From an uncultured Ruminococcus sp. (GTDB lineage Bacteria > Bacillota > Clostridia > Oscillospirales > Acutalibacteraceae): a stretch of DNA of 17,290 bases. Under the pieces are notes generated by a model. The model saw only the letters and a program-made list of their open reading frames with translations. It had not been told where the DNA came from and ran no database searches. The stretch covers positions 1-17,290 of the forward strand of contig CACYDO010000131.1 in the NCBI GenBank assembly GCA_902773165.1. The letters are read 5' to 3'. Shown one piece after another: positions 1 through 6,105 of the stretch. Position 1 is the first letter of the stretch; each line of letters starts with the position of its first letter. Both the position numbers and the translations under genes were made by a program.

Positions 1-69
1 AAAACGCGGAGACTAACCTACCGTCACGGTAAAGTAAAATCGGAACTGCCTGTCGGCGCTTGCCGACCG
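1..69 (+). repeat. Interspersed hairpin repeat, copy A
   Basis: A 69-bp unit that recurs at 97-165 with only 4 differences; the last 44 bases are identical. It opens with AAAACGCGGAGAC, contains the small palindrome ACCGTcACGGT (20-30), then CGGAACTGCC, and closes with a perfect hairpin, stem GTCGGC (52-57) and GCCGAC (62-67) around a GCTT loop. The centre base of the small palindrome is one of the four variable sites, so the palindrome itself is kept. More diverged relatives lie at 2171-2235 (- strand) and 2423-2490. It looks like a REP-like intergenic element. The copy starts at the window edge, so it may extend further left. Confidence 0.85.
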
Positions 70-96
70 TAAGTGTATAATTTTAGTGGGCAGCCC

Positions 97-165
97 AAAA
101 CGCGGAGACCAACTGACCGTTACGGTAAAGTAAAATCGGAACTGCCTGTCGGCGCTTGCCGACCG
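97..165 (+). repeat. Interspersed hairpin repeat, copy B
   Basis: Direct repeat of copy A after a 27-bp AT-rich spacer. It keeps the ACCGTtACGGT palindrome (116-126) and the terminal hairpin (stem 148-153 with 158-163). It ends about 30 bp before the -10 box of the ywlE promoter, so it sits in that promoter's upstream region. No open reading frame in it has a convincing ribosome site, so I treat it as non-coding. Confidence 0.85.
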
Positions 166-193
166 CCTGCCCGGATGTTTTTGAGGGGAAATG

Positions 194-202
194 TGGTATA
201 AT
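194..202 (+). promoter_or_regulatory. Extended -10 promoter for ywlE-rimI-tsaD
   Basis: TGGTATAAT fits the extended -10 form (TG-N-TATAAT). No good -35 hexamer lies 16-18 bp upstream, which is tolerable for an extended -10 promoter. The predicted start is near 209, leaving a leader of about 25 nt with a Shine-Dalgarno AGGGAG at 221-226. No other promoter is visible before rimI or tsaD. Confidence 0.6.
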
Positions 203-233
203 AGGAAGGAAAAAAGAAAGAGGGAGTGTTGGT

Positions 234-677
234 GTGAAAATACTATTCGTTTGTACCGGGAATACGTGCCGCAGCCCGATGGCACAGTACCTGTTTGAAG
301 AAGAAATGAAAAAACGCGGTGTTTTGTGCGAGTGCAGAAGCGCCGGTCTTGCGACCTTTACCGGAAATCCTGCGTCAGATCTTGCCGTTGCCGTTATGAA
401 GGAGATCAATATTGATATCTCCGGATTTCGTTCGACAAGTATCCGCTCTATTCTTGCCGAGGAGTTCGACCTTTATGTACCGATGACGTATAACCATGCG
501 CATGCGCTGCTTGAACTAGGGATAGGTAAAAAGAAAATTTACCTTTTCGATAAAGACGTTATAGACCCCTACGGCGGAAATATTGAATTTTATCGCAAAA
601 CGCGCGACGATCTTATACAAAAGCTTCGCAGACTTGCTGCGTTTGTCGAGCGGAATTACGGCGGAAATGAAGTATGA
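234..677 (+). CDS. ywlE: Low-molecular-weight phosphatase, protein-arginine phosphatase (YwlE type)
   Basis: A 147-residue cytoplasmic phosphatase of the low-molecular-weight PTP fold. The N-terminal P-loop CTGNTCRSP holds the nucleophile Cys7 and Arg13 (C-X5-R). The general-acid Asp111 sits in DPYGG, followed by a helix resembling the C-terminal end of Bacillus YwlE. Thr11 in the P-loop is the residue known to favour phosphoarginine in YwlE; tyrosine phosphatases of this family usually carry Ile there. YwlE removes phosphate from arginines placed by the kinase McsB, which otherwise marks proteins for ClpCP. I chose the GTG at 234 because AGGGAG lies 7 nt upstream and the family starts with exactly this strand; longer in-frame starts would run into the promoter. 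Its stop overlaps the rimI start. Fold certain; phosphoarginine specificity inferred from Thr11. Confidence 0.85.
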   Translation: MKILFVCTGNTCRSPMAQYLFEEEMKKRGVLCECRSAGLATFTGNPASDLAVAVMKEINIDISGFRSTSIRSILAEEFDLYVPMTYNHAHALLELGIGKKKIYLFDKDVIDPYGGNIEFYRKTRDDLIQKLRRLAAFVERNYGGNEV

Positions 678-1129
678 ACAGCAGTATCTGTATAGTAAAA
701 ATGGAAAAAGAACATATCCCCGGTCTGGTGGAAATCGAAAACGCCTGTTTTTCTCACCCCTGGACATATGATGGCTTTGCTGCGGAACTTGAAAGCACTA
801 CGGCGAATTTTTTTGTTGCTCTGTCAGACGGCGCGCCTGTGGGGTATATCGGCTTTCACGCTGTCCTTGATGAGGGGTATGTCGATAATATAGCCGTTCT
901 CCCCGGGTACAGACGTCAGGGTATCGCAAAATTGCTCATGGATTCTGCTTTTGAACGCTGTGCCGTCCTCGGGCTGTCCTTCCTGTCTTTAGAGGTCAGA
1001 AAATCGAACGCCGCAGCTATTGCTCTGTATGAATCCTATCAGTTCAAAACAGAAGGAGAACGGAAAAATTTTTACTCCGCTCCGCGTGAGGACGCCCTTA
1101 TTATGACTGTCAGATTTAAAAAAGTATAA
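674..1129 (+). CDS. rimI: Ribosomal-protein-alanine N-acetyltransferase RimI
   Basis: A 151-residue GNAT acetyltransferase; RimI acetylates the N-terminal alanine of ribosomal protein S18 using acetyl-CoA. The RimI-specific N-terminal motif ENACFSHPW is at 22-30. The acetyl-CoA pyrophosphate loop RRQGIA (80-85) follows the beta-strand NIAVLPGY. LEVR with the likely catalytic Glu107, SNAAAIALYE (111-120), NFYSAP (132-137) and EDALIM (139-144) are all typical of the family. Length is normal. The ATG overlaps the ywlE stop codon (ATGA, 674-677), which implies translational coupling; tsaD follows after 14 nt. The rimI-tsaD pairing is common in Firmicutes. Confidence 0.9.
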   Translation: MNSSICIVKMEKEHIPGLVEIENACFSHPWTYDGFAAELESTTANFFVALSDGAPVGYIGFHAVLDEGYVDNIAVLPGYRRQGIAKLLMDSAFERCAVLGLSFLSLEVRKSNAAAIALYESYQFKTEGERKNFYSAPREDALIMTVRFKKV

Positions 1130-1143
1130 AAGGTGATTTTATT

Positions 1144-2169
1144 ATGCAAAGTGAAAATATAAAAATTTTGGCGATAGAAAGCTCCTGCGACGAAACAGCG
1201 GCGGCTGTAGTTGAAAACGGACGAACTGTTCTTTCAAACGTCGTCGTTTCTCAGATAGACGAGCATAAGCTCTACGGCGGCGTCGTTCCTGAAATTGCCA
1301 GCCGCCGCCATGTCGAAGCGATAAACGCCGTCGTTGATAAGGCTCTTGCGGACGCAGATCTGAAGCTTGCAGACCTCAGCGCAATAGCCGTTACTTATGC
1401 TCCCGGGCTGATTGGCGCGCTGCTTGTCGGAGTGAATTTTGCCAAGGGCTTGTCTTATGCATCGGGTCTTCCACTCGTTCCCGTACATCATCTGCGCTCG
1501 CATATCGCCGCAAATTATATCAGCAATCCTCAGCTTGAACCGCCGTTTCTCTGCCTTGTCGTTTCGGGAGGTCACAGCCATATTGTTGCTGTTGAAGATC
1601 ATACCACGATGAAAATTATCGGAAAAACACGCGACGATGCCGCGGGCGAGGCCTTCGACAAGGTGGCAAGAACTATCGGTATGCCTTATCCCGGCGGCGT
1701 TAATCTCGATAAAAAAGCCGAGGTCGGCGACGATTCGGCTTATCCCATGCCGCACCCGAGACTGCCCGACGCTCCCTACGATTTCAGCTTTTCCGGTCTT
1801 AAAACAGCGGCTCTTAATATTATTCACAATGCCGAACAGCGTGGAGAACCGGTCAGCGCCGAAAATCTCAGCGCTTCTTACCGCAAAGCCGTTGTCGGCT
1901 GCCTTACGGAGAATTTCTTGAAGGCTGCCAAGGATCTCGGTTACAAAAAACTTGTTATTGCAGGCGGCGTTTCCGCAAATACGCTACTGCGCAGAGAGCT
2001 TACACGAGAATGTAAACGCCTGGGCTATGAGTTGTTTATGCCCGGGCTGAAATACTGCGGCGATAACGGCGCTATGGTGGGTGCACAGGCTTATTACGAA
2101 TATATTTCCGGAAATATTGCCTCACTTGAACTTAATGCAGCCGCCACAAAATCCATCGAAGAAGGCTAA
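1144..2169 (+). CDS. tsaD: tRNA N6-adenosine threonylcarbamoyltransferase TsaD
   Basis: A 341-residue ASKHA-fold enzyme (Kae1/TsaD/YgjD). With TsaB and TsaE it transfers the threonylcarbamoyl group from threonylcarbamoyl-AMP to A37 of tRNAs that read ANN codons. Seen: the N-terminal ILAIESSCDETA (8-19), the metal-binding HLRSH (116-120, H-X3-H), the phosphate loop VVSGGHSH (139-146), DDAAGEAFDKVAR, GGVSANTLLRREL, and the C-terminal CGDNGAMVG with the metal-ligand Asp. Length is standard. The start ATG has an AAAGGTG site upstream. It is last in the ywlE-rimI-tsaD unit. tsaB and tsaE, often beside these genes, are not in the window. An inverted hairpin repeat begins one base after the stop codon. 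Confidence 0.95.
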   Translation: MQSENIKILAIESSCDETAAAVVENGRTVLSNVVVSQIDEHKLYGGVVPEIASRRHVEAINAVVDKALADADLKLADLSAIAVTYAPGLIGALLVGVNFAKGLSYASGLPLVPVHHLRSHIAANYISNPQLEPPFLCLVVSGGHSHIVAVEDHTTMKIIGKTRDDAAGEAFDKVARTIGMPYPGGVNLDKKAEVGDDSAYPMPHPRLPDAPYDFSFSGLKTAALNIIHNAEQRGEPVSAENLSASYRKAVVGCLTENFLKAAKDLGYKKLVIAGGVSANTLLRRELTRECKRLGYELFMPGLKYCGDNGAMVGAQAYYEYISGNIASLELNAAATKSIEEG

Positions 2170-2170
2170 A

Positions 2171-2235
2171 CGGTGTCGGTATGCACTGACAGGCAGTTCC
2201 GGCGGGCTTTAAGAAAAAATTAATTTGTCTCCGCG
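2171..2235 (-). repeat. Interspersed hairpin repeat, copy D (inverted, diverged)
   Basis: Read on the - strand, this has the same order as copies A and B: CGCGGAGAC, about 28 unrelated bases, CGGAACTGCCTGTC, then the closing hairpin. The hairpin sequence differs: stem GTCGGT (2175-2180) with ACTGAC (2185-2190) around a 4-base loop, six pairs with one G.T. Pairing is kept although the inner base pair changed from C-G to T-A. The middle segment is unrelated to A and B. It abuts the tsaD stop codon and might double as a processing or termination hairpin. Confidence 0.7.
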
Positions 2236-2422
2236 ATGTGCTCTCAGAAATTCAGGGATAGCCTAAAATAGCAAATTAATGGCAAGTACTATTTACTTGA
2301 AAATAAGGGCAGTACCGCACAAAGGCAGTGCCAGATATGCAAGCGGATTTGGTACTGAGCCTATAAGTGTTCTTTATGCGGTGTTGCCTAAGCTTCAATA
2401 CAAAGTAAACACTCAAAAGCCT
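2236..2422. other. Structured core between inverted repeats
   Basis: A gene-free stretch enclosed by the inverted copies D and C. It contains nested inverted repeats: CAGTACC near 2309 pairs perfectly with GGTACTG near 2351, with GCAC/GTGC inside. It also holds AGCCTAAAA twice, near each end. A segment at 2371-2393 (- strand) resembles the start of the pgi leader at 3941-3959. Reading frames across it have no ribosome site and no recognisable protein. It may be the interior of a small non-autonomous element or an untranslated RNA; the sequence does not decide. Confidence 0.4.
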
Positions 2423-2490
2423 AAAACGCGGAGCTAAATTCACCCCCATTGAAAAGTAAAAACGGAACTGCCGCCGGTCGCTTGCCCGGC
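2423..2490 (+). repeat. Interspersed hairpin repeat, copy C (diverged)
   Basis: It shares AAAACGCGGAG, AAAAGTAAAAACGGAACTGCC and the closing hairpin with copies A and B. Here the stem is GCCGG (2473-2477) with CCGGC (2486-2490) around an 8-base loop: different bases, same fold. It lacks the small ACCGTnACGGT palindrome. Together with copy D it forms an inverted pair with hairpins at the outer ends. It lies about 60 bp before the dacF start. Confidence 0.75.
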
Positions 2491-2548
2491 ATAAAATATC
2501 ATTCCTCCGCATATGTTTATTAAAAACCCTTTTGGTCGGAGGTTGGTT

Positions 2549-3730
2549 ATGTTGAAAAAAATTATGTGTATCCTCGTGTCAATGACCATGATCTTTGCTG
2601 TGTGTATCTGTCCGGTCGCTGCCGAGGAGGCTGCTGAGGTTTCTTCAAATGAAGCCGTGTATTCTTTGGACGAGGTCGGTCTTTCTGCGCCGTCTGCGCT
2701 GCTGATGGATAATGCCACAGGAAAAGTTTTGTACGAGAAAAATGCTCATGAGCAGCGCCCCTGCGCCTCTATTACAAAGGTAATGACAATGTGCCTGGTC
2801 TTTGAGGCGATAGAAGCCGGAAAGCTTTCCTATGATACAGTGATCTCCGCTTCTCCGATAGCTGCGGCACAGGAAGGCTCCGATATCTGGCTTGTTGAGG
2901 GCGAACAGATGACGGTTGACGATCTTCTTAAAGCAGTGGCGGTAGTTTCTGCGAATGATGCGGCTGTCGCTCTTGCCGAATCAGTCAGCGGCAGTCAGGA
3001 AGCGTTTGTCGCCGCGATGAACGAAAAAGCAAAATCTTTGGGAATGAAGGAAACTACCTTTAAAAACTGCAACGGTCTTGATGAAGACGGTCATCTCACA
3101 ACTGCTTACGATGTTGCGCTTATGTCGCGCGAATTAATGAAGCATGAAAAGGTTTTTTCTTATGTCAATATCTGGCTTGATTATATCCGCGACGGCGAAA
3201 CGCAGCTTGTGAATACTAATCGTCTTCTGAAAAGCTACGACGGCATCACAGGCTTGAAGACGGGAACGACAAGTCAGGCAGGCGCTTGTATCAGCGCTAC
3301 CGCAAAACGCGGAGATATGCACCTTATCGCCGTTATCCTCGGCGATAAAACAACTGACGAGAGATTTAACGACGCTGCGAAGCTGCTTGATTACGGTTTC
3401 GGTTCTTTCTGCTCGGTCGAACCGCAATTACCTGAGAATCTGCCTGCTCAGATAGACGTAGAAAACGGTATGGAACAGTCTGTTGCCGTGCAGTGCGCTC
3501 CCGATAAGCCTTTTTTGGTAAAATACGGTCAGCAGGAAAACATCGTCTGCGATATCCGTATTGCAGAGGAAACTACTGCACCCGTCAGCGTTGGTCAGTC
3601 TTTAGGCAGCGTTATTTACAGACTTGACGGAAATGTTATCGGGGAATTCCCGATAACTGCTGCACAAAGCGTCAGCGAGATCAATTTCCGCGATGTTTTC
3701 GCAATAATGCTGAAATGCTTTATAAATTGA
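2549..3730 (+). CDS. dacF: D-alanyl-D-alanine carboxypeptidase, DacF type (penicillin-binding protein 5 family)
   Basis: A 393-residue secreted serine carboxypeptidase (peptidase family S11) that trims the terminal D-Ala from peptidoglycan stem peptides. A signal peptide spans about 1-25 (MLKK, hydrophobic core, cut near PVAA-EE). The three penicillin-binding motifs are intact: SITK (74-77, catalytic Ser74), SAN (134-136) and KTG (237-239). The C-terminal PBP5-like domain ends in FRDVFAIMLKCFIN, a probable amphipathic membrane anchor. I chose the ATG at 2549 over an upstream in-frame ATG at 2513 because GGAGG (2538-2542) is 6 nt upstream and it begins a clean signal peptide. DacF in Bacillus is forespore-expressed; here no sigma-F or sigma-A promoter is clear, so vegetative versus sporulation expression is open. 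The product could equally be called a DacA/DacB-type enzyme. Confidence 0.88.
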   Translation: MLKKIMCILVSMTMIFAVCICPVAAEEAAEVSSNEAVYSLDEVGLSAPSALLMDNATGKVLYEKNAHEQRPCASITKVMTMCLVFEAIEAGKLSYDTVISASPIAAAQEGSDIWLVEGEQMTVDDLLKAVAVVSANDAAVALAESVSGSQEAFVAAMNEKAKSLGMKETTFKNCNGLDEDGHLTTAYDVALMSRELMKHEKVFSYVNIWLDYIRDGETQLVNTNRLLKSYDGITGLKTGTTSQAGACISATAKRGDMHLIAVILGDKTTDERFNDAAKLLDYGFGSFCSVEPQLPENLPAQIDVENGMEQSVAVQCAPDKPFLVKYGQQENIVCDIRIAEETTAPVSVGQSLGSVIYRLDGNVIGEFPITAAQSVSEINFRDVFAIMLKCFIN

Positions 3731-3814
3731 TAATGTAATTATCACCACGATTATATTATAAAATGAATAATATATAATTGCAAATAATAATGTCTTTCTT
3801 TTTTTGCAATGATG

Positions 3815-3863
3815 AAAAAACTTCCCCCACAGTTGGTAAAATATCAGCCAATAGCTGTGGGGG
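3815..3863 (-). terminator. Strong hairpin, terminator-like on the - strand
   Basis: CCCCCACAG (3824-3832) pairs perfectly with CTGTGGGGG (3855-3863), extended by TTGG/CCAA (3833-3836 with 3848-3851). On the - strand it is followed by AAGTTTTTT, the layout of an intrinsic terminator; on the + strand no T run follows. No - strand gene upstream of it was recognised. It may still help end dacF transcripts, or be another dispersed repeat. The rest of 3731-3907 is very AT-rich, with a 7-bp inverted repeat (TGATAAT-gta-ATTATCA, 3728-3744) overlapping the dacF stop codon. Confidence 0.4.
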
Positions 3864-3907
3864 AGATGTTAAATTATTAAATTTTTATCAAAAAAGCGTG
3901 AAATCAC

Positions 3908-3936
3908 TTGAAAATCCTTCCCAAATATTGTACAAT
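3908..3936 (+). promoter_or_regulatory. Sigma-A promoter for pgi
   Basis: TTGAAA (3908-3913), a spacer of exactly 17 bp, and TACAAT (3931-3936): one mismatch from consensus in the -10 and two in the -35. Transcription should start near 3943, giving a leader of about 95 nt that opens with a hairpin. Confidence 0.75.
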
Positions 3937-3947
3937 AAGTTTAGGCT

Positions 3948-3991
3948 GCACCGCAAAGGCTCTGAACAGCCTTTGTTTCGCGGCGCTTTTT
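3948..3991 (+). terminator. Terminator-like hairpin in the pgi leader (attenuator or 5' stabiliser)
   Basis: GCACCGC (3948-3954) pairs with GCGGCGC (3980-3986) with one mismatch, and AAAGGCT (3955-3961) pairs with AGCCTTT (3968-3974) around CTGAAC; a 5-base bulge separates the two helices on the 3' side. Five T residues follow (3987-3991). The hairpin begins about 5 nt after the predicted start and ends 46 nt before pgi, so it could attenuate transcription or protect the 5' end. Confidence 0.5.
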
Positions 3992-4037
3992 AAAGACGGG
4001 GAGTTTTTTCGCCTGTCTGCAGGGAGGAGCAAAATTT

Positions 4038-5375
4038 ATGTCTACAACTTTAAACAAAAAATATCTTACAGGTTTTATGAACGAGGAAGAGCTTAACTGC
4101 CTCGCTTCAAGAGTGAAAACGGCTCATAACGAGCTGCATACCGGTACGGGCGCAGGAAACGACTTTATCGGCTGGCTCACTCTTCCGACCGATTACGATA
4201 AGGAGGAGTTCGCAAGGATCAAGGCTGCTGCCGAGAGAATCAAAAAGAACTCCGAGGTGTTTGTGGTTATCGGTATCGGCGGTTCGTACCTCGGCGCAAG
4301 AGCGGCAATCGAGTTTTTAAAGTCGCCTAACTACAATGCGCTTAAAAAGGATACGCCCGATATCTACTACACAGGTAATTCCATCAGCTCTACTGCTCTT
4401 GCAGAGCTTCTTGAGATCTGCGAAGGCAGAGACGTTTCTATCAATATGATCTCAAAATCGGGAACAACGACCGAGCCTGCAATCGCATTCCGCGTATTCA
4501 GAGAGCTTCTTGAAAAGAAGTATGGCAAGGAAGGCGCAAAGGAGAGAATTTTCTGCACAACAGATAAGGCCCGCGGCACATTAAAGCAGCTTGCAGATCG
4601 TGAAGGCTACGAAACATTCGTTGTTCCGGACGATGTAGGCGGACGTTATTCCGTTCTTACGGCAGTAGGTCTTCTTCCGATCGCTGTTGCCGGCGCAGAC
4701 CTCGACGCTCTTATGGCAGGCGCTGCAAAGGCTCAGGCAGATTTCGACAACGACGATCTTGCATCGAACGAGTGCTACCAGTATGCAGCAATCAGAAACG
4801 CTCTTTATGCAAAGGGCTATACAACAGAGATCCTCGTTTCTTACGAGCCTGCTTTCACGATGATGAGTGAGTGGTACAAGCAGCTCTTCGGCGAGAGCGA
4901 GGGCAAGGATAATAAGGGTATTTTCCCGGCTTCCGTTACGTTCTCTACAGACCTTCATTCAATGGGTCAGTACATTCAGGAGGGCAGAAGAAATCTCTTC
5001 GAAACAGTAGTTTCCTTTGAGAAGCCAAAGAAGGAGATCACTCTCGGAACAGACCCCGAAAATGTAGACGGTCTGAACTTCCTTTCCGGAAAGGGCATGA
5101 GCTACGTTAATCAGAAGGCGTTCCAGGGTACGATCCTTGCTCACAATGACGGCGGCGTTCCGAACATTGTTCTCAACGTTCCCGAAATGACAGAATCTGA
5201 GCTTGGCTATCTCATTTATTTCTTCGAGAAGGCTTGTGCAGTAAGCGGATATCTGCTCGGCGTAAATCCGTTCAATCAGCCAGGTGTTGAGAGCTACAAG
5301 AAGAATATGTTCGCTCTTCTCGGCAAGCCCGGCTATGAGGACGCAAAAGCTGCTCTTGAAGCAAGACTTAACTGA
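4038..5375 (+). CDS. pgi: Glucose-6-phosphate isomerase
   Basis: A 445-residue cytoplasmic enzyme that interconverts glucose 6-phosphate and fructose 6-phosphate in glycolysis and gluconeogenesis. Seen: the sugar-isomerase loop VIGIGGSYLGARAA (77-90), the phosphate-binding SKSGTTTEP (139-147), the signature GGRYSVLTAVGLLP (201-214), DLHSMGQYIQEG with the likely catalytic Glu, and the C-terminal signature GVNPFNQPGVESYKKN (408-423) with the catalytic Lys at 421. Length matches the short bacterial form (Bacillus about 450). GGGAGGAG lies upstream of the ATG. Codons are strongly biased (AAG, GAC, TAC, CTC, TTC), unlike the spoIIIA genes, which suggests high expression. No clear terminator follows, so some transcripts may continue into the P-loop gene 124 nt on. 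Confidence 0.97.
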   Translation: MSTTLNKKYLTGFMNEEELNCLASRVKTAHNELHTGTGAGNDFIGWLTLPTDYDKEEFARIKAAAERIKKNSEVFVVIGIGGSYLGARAAIEFLKSPNYNALKKDTPDIYYTGNSISSTALAELLEICEGRDVSINMISKSGTTTEPAIAFRVFRELLEKKYGKEGAKERIFCTTDKARGTLKQLADREGYETFVVPDDVGGRYSVLTAVGLLPIAVAGADLDALMAGAAKAQADFDNDDLASNECYQYAAIRNALYAKGYTTEILVSYEPAFTMMSEWYKQLFGESEGKDNKGIFPASVTFSTDLHSMGQYIQEGRRNLFETVVSFEKPKKEITLGTDPENVDGLNFLSGKGMSYVNQKAFQGTILAHNDGGVPNIVLNVPEMTESELGYLIYFFEKACAVSGYLLGVNPFNQPGVESYKKNMFALLGKPGYEDAKAALEARLN

Positions 5376-5499
5376 TCGGATTATATTCGATCTCAAAAAA
5401 GCGGTATTTGATATCGTTTCCATAATATGTGTTTCCTATCGGGAACATTCAGCACGAATAATAAAAAGGTAAATATACAAATTGAAAGGAATGGTACAA

Positions 5500-5916
5500 A
5501 TGGTAACATTACTCATCGGAAAAAAAGGCTCCGGTAAGACAAAGAGACTTATCGAAGAGGCTAACGCAGCTGTAAAGGCTTCTAACGGCAACGTTGTTGT
5601 TGTAGAAAAGGGCGCAAAGCTCACCTACGACCTCACCTACAAGGCACGTCTTGTTGATACAGACGCATTTAAGATCAAGGGCTACGACGCACTCTACGGC
5701 TTCCTCAGCGGTATGTGCGCAGGCAACTACGATATCACGGATATTTTCGTTGATTCTACCTTTAAGATCGCAGGTGACGACAAGAAGGAGCTCTGCGAGT
5801 TCGTTAACAAGCTTAATGAGCTTGCTGATGAGGCTAATACAGCGATTACACTTCTTATCTCCTCGGCTAAGGACGAGCTTCCTTCCGATATCAACGCTAC
5901 GCTTGAAGAGCTGTAA
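5500..5916 (+). CDS. Small P-loop NTPase-like protein, function unknown
   Basis: A 138-residue soluble protein I do not recognise. It starts with a beta strand and a textbook Walker A, GKKGSGKT (7-14), and has a plausible Walker B strand, ITDIFVDS (79-86). Between them lies about 65 residues that include VVVVEKG and LTYDLTYKARLVD. The C-terminal half has a helix (ELCEFVNKLNELADEAN) and a strand, AITLLISSA. The size is that of a minimal nucleotide-binding domain, with no added effector domain. I chose the ATG at 5500: AAAGGA (5485-5490) is 9 nt upstream, whereas the ATG at 5491 and TTG at 5482 are too close to it or overlap it. Codon use is as biased as in pgi, which points to an abundant protein. 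It lies 124 nt after pgi and ends before tandem terminators. A regulatory or stress NTPase is possible but not shown. Confidence 0.85.
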   Translation: MVTLLIGKKGSGKTKRLIEEANAAVKASNGNVVVVEKGAKLTYDLTYKARLVDTDAFKIKGYDALYGFLSGMCAGNYDITDIFVDSTFKIAGDDKKELCEFVNKLNELADEANTAITLLISSAKDELPSDINATLEEL

Positions 5917-5920
5917 TGTA

Positions 5921-5950
5921 ATGTGCAGGCGAAAGCCGCAGAACATTTTT
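5921..5950 (+). terminator. First terminator after the P-loop gene
   Basis: GGC-GAAA-GCC core with a stable GNRA loop, extended by GC/GC around mismatches, and an outer ATGT/ACAT clamp leading into TTTTT (5946-5950). It lies 4 nt after the stop codon. Imperfect stem, so weaker than the next one. Confidence 0.5.
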
Positions 5951-5967
5951 GACTGACTATTGACTTG

Positions 5968-6003
5968 GCAGAGAAAGCAGTAAAATGCTTTCTCTGCTTT
6001 TTT
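5968..6003 (+). terminator. Second, strong intrinsic terminator
   Basis: A perfect 12-bp stem, GCAGAGAAAGCA (5968-5979) with TGCTTTCTCTGC (5986-5997), a 6-base loop and six T residues (5998-6003). It isolates the pgi/P-loop unit from spoIIIAE, so spoIIIAE should have its own promoter in 6004-6105. Confidence 0.92.
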
Positions 6004-6105
6004 GCATATTTACGGAAGAACAGGAATATAATCTATTGTATACGTTTTGATGTACATACGTAATTGCAGATTGAGAGAATCGGCTGAGTATTGCGGGGAG
6101 TGAAA

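Noticed and set aside
1..165. Two near-identical repeats as a CRISPR array
   Set aside because: Units are 69 bp with a single 27-bp spacer, contain internal hairpins, and related copies occur dispersed and inverted at 2171-2490. No cas genes are present.
13..409. Minus-strand reading frames over the repeats and ywlE start
   Set aside because: They translate the repeats themselves, have no ribosome site, and lie opposite a conserved enzyme and its promoter.
2276..2512. Minus-strand 78-residue frame in the tsaD-dacF gap
   Set aside because: It runs through copy C and the structured core, has no ribosome site or recognisable protein features; the nucleotide-level inverted repeats explain the region better.
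3778..3993. 71-residue + strand frame before pgi
   Set aside because: It spans a strong hairpin, the pgi promoter and the leader hairpin; no Shine-Dalgarno and no domain.
5376..5499. Promoter or terminator between pgi and the P-loop gene
   Set aside because: A GATCG/CGATC inverted repeat has no T run and no hexamer pair has proper spacing; co-transcription with pgi cannot be settled.
6040..6062. Sigma-E promoter for spoIIIAE (CATACG at 6055-6060)
   Set aside because: The -10 resembles the sigma-E CATAC core, but no acceptable -35 lies 13-15 bp upstream, so I do not annotate it.
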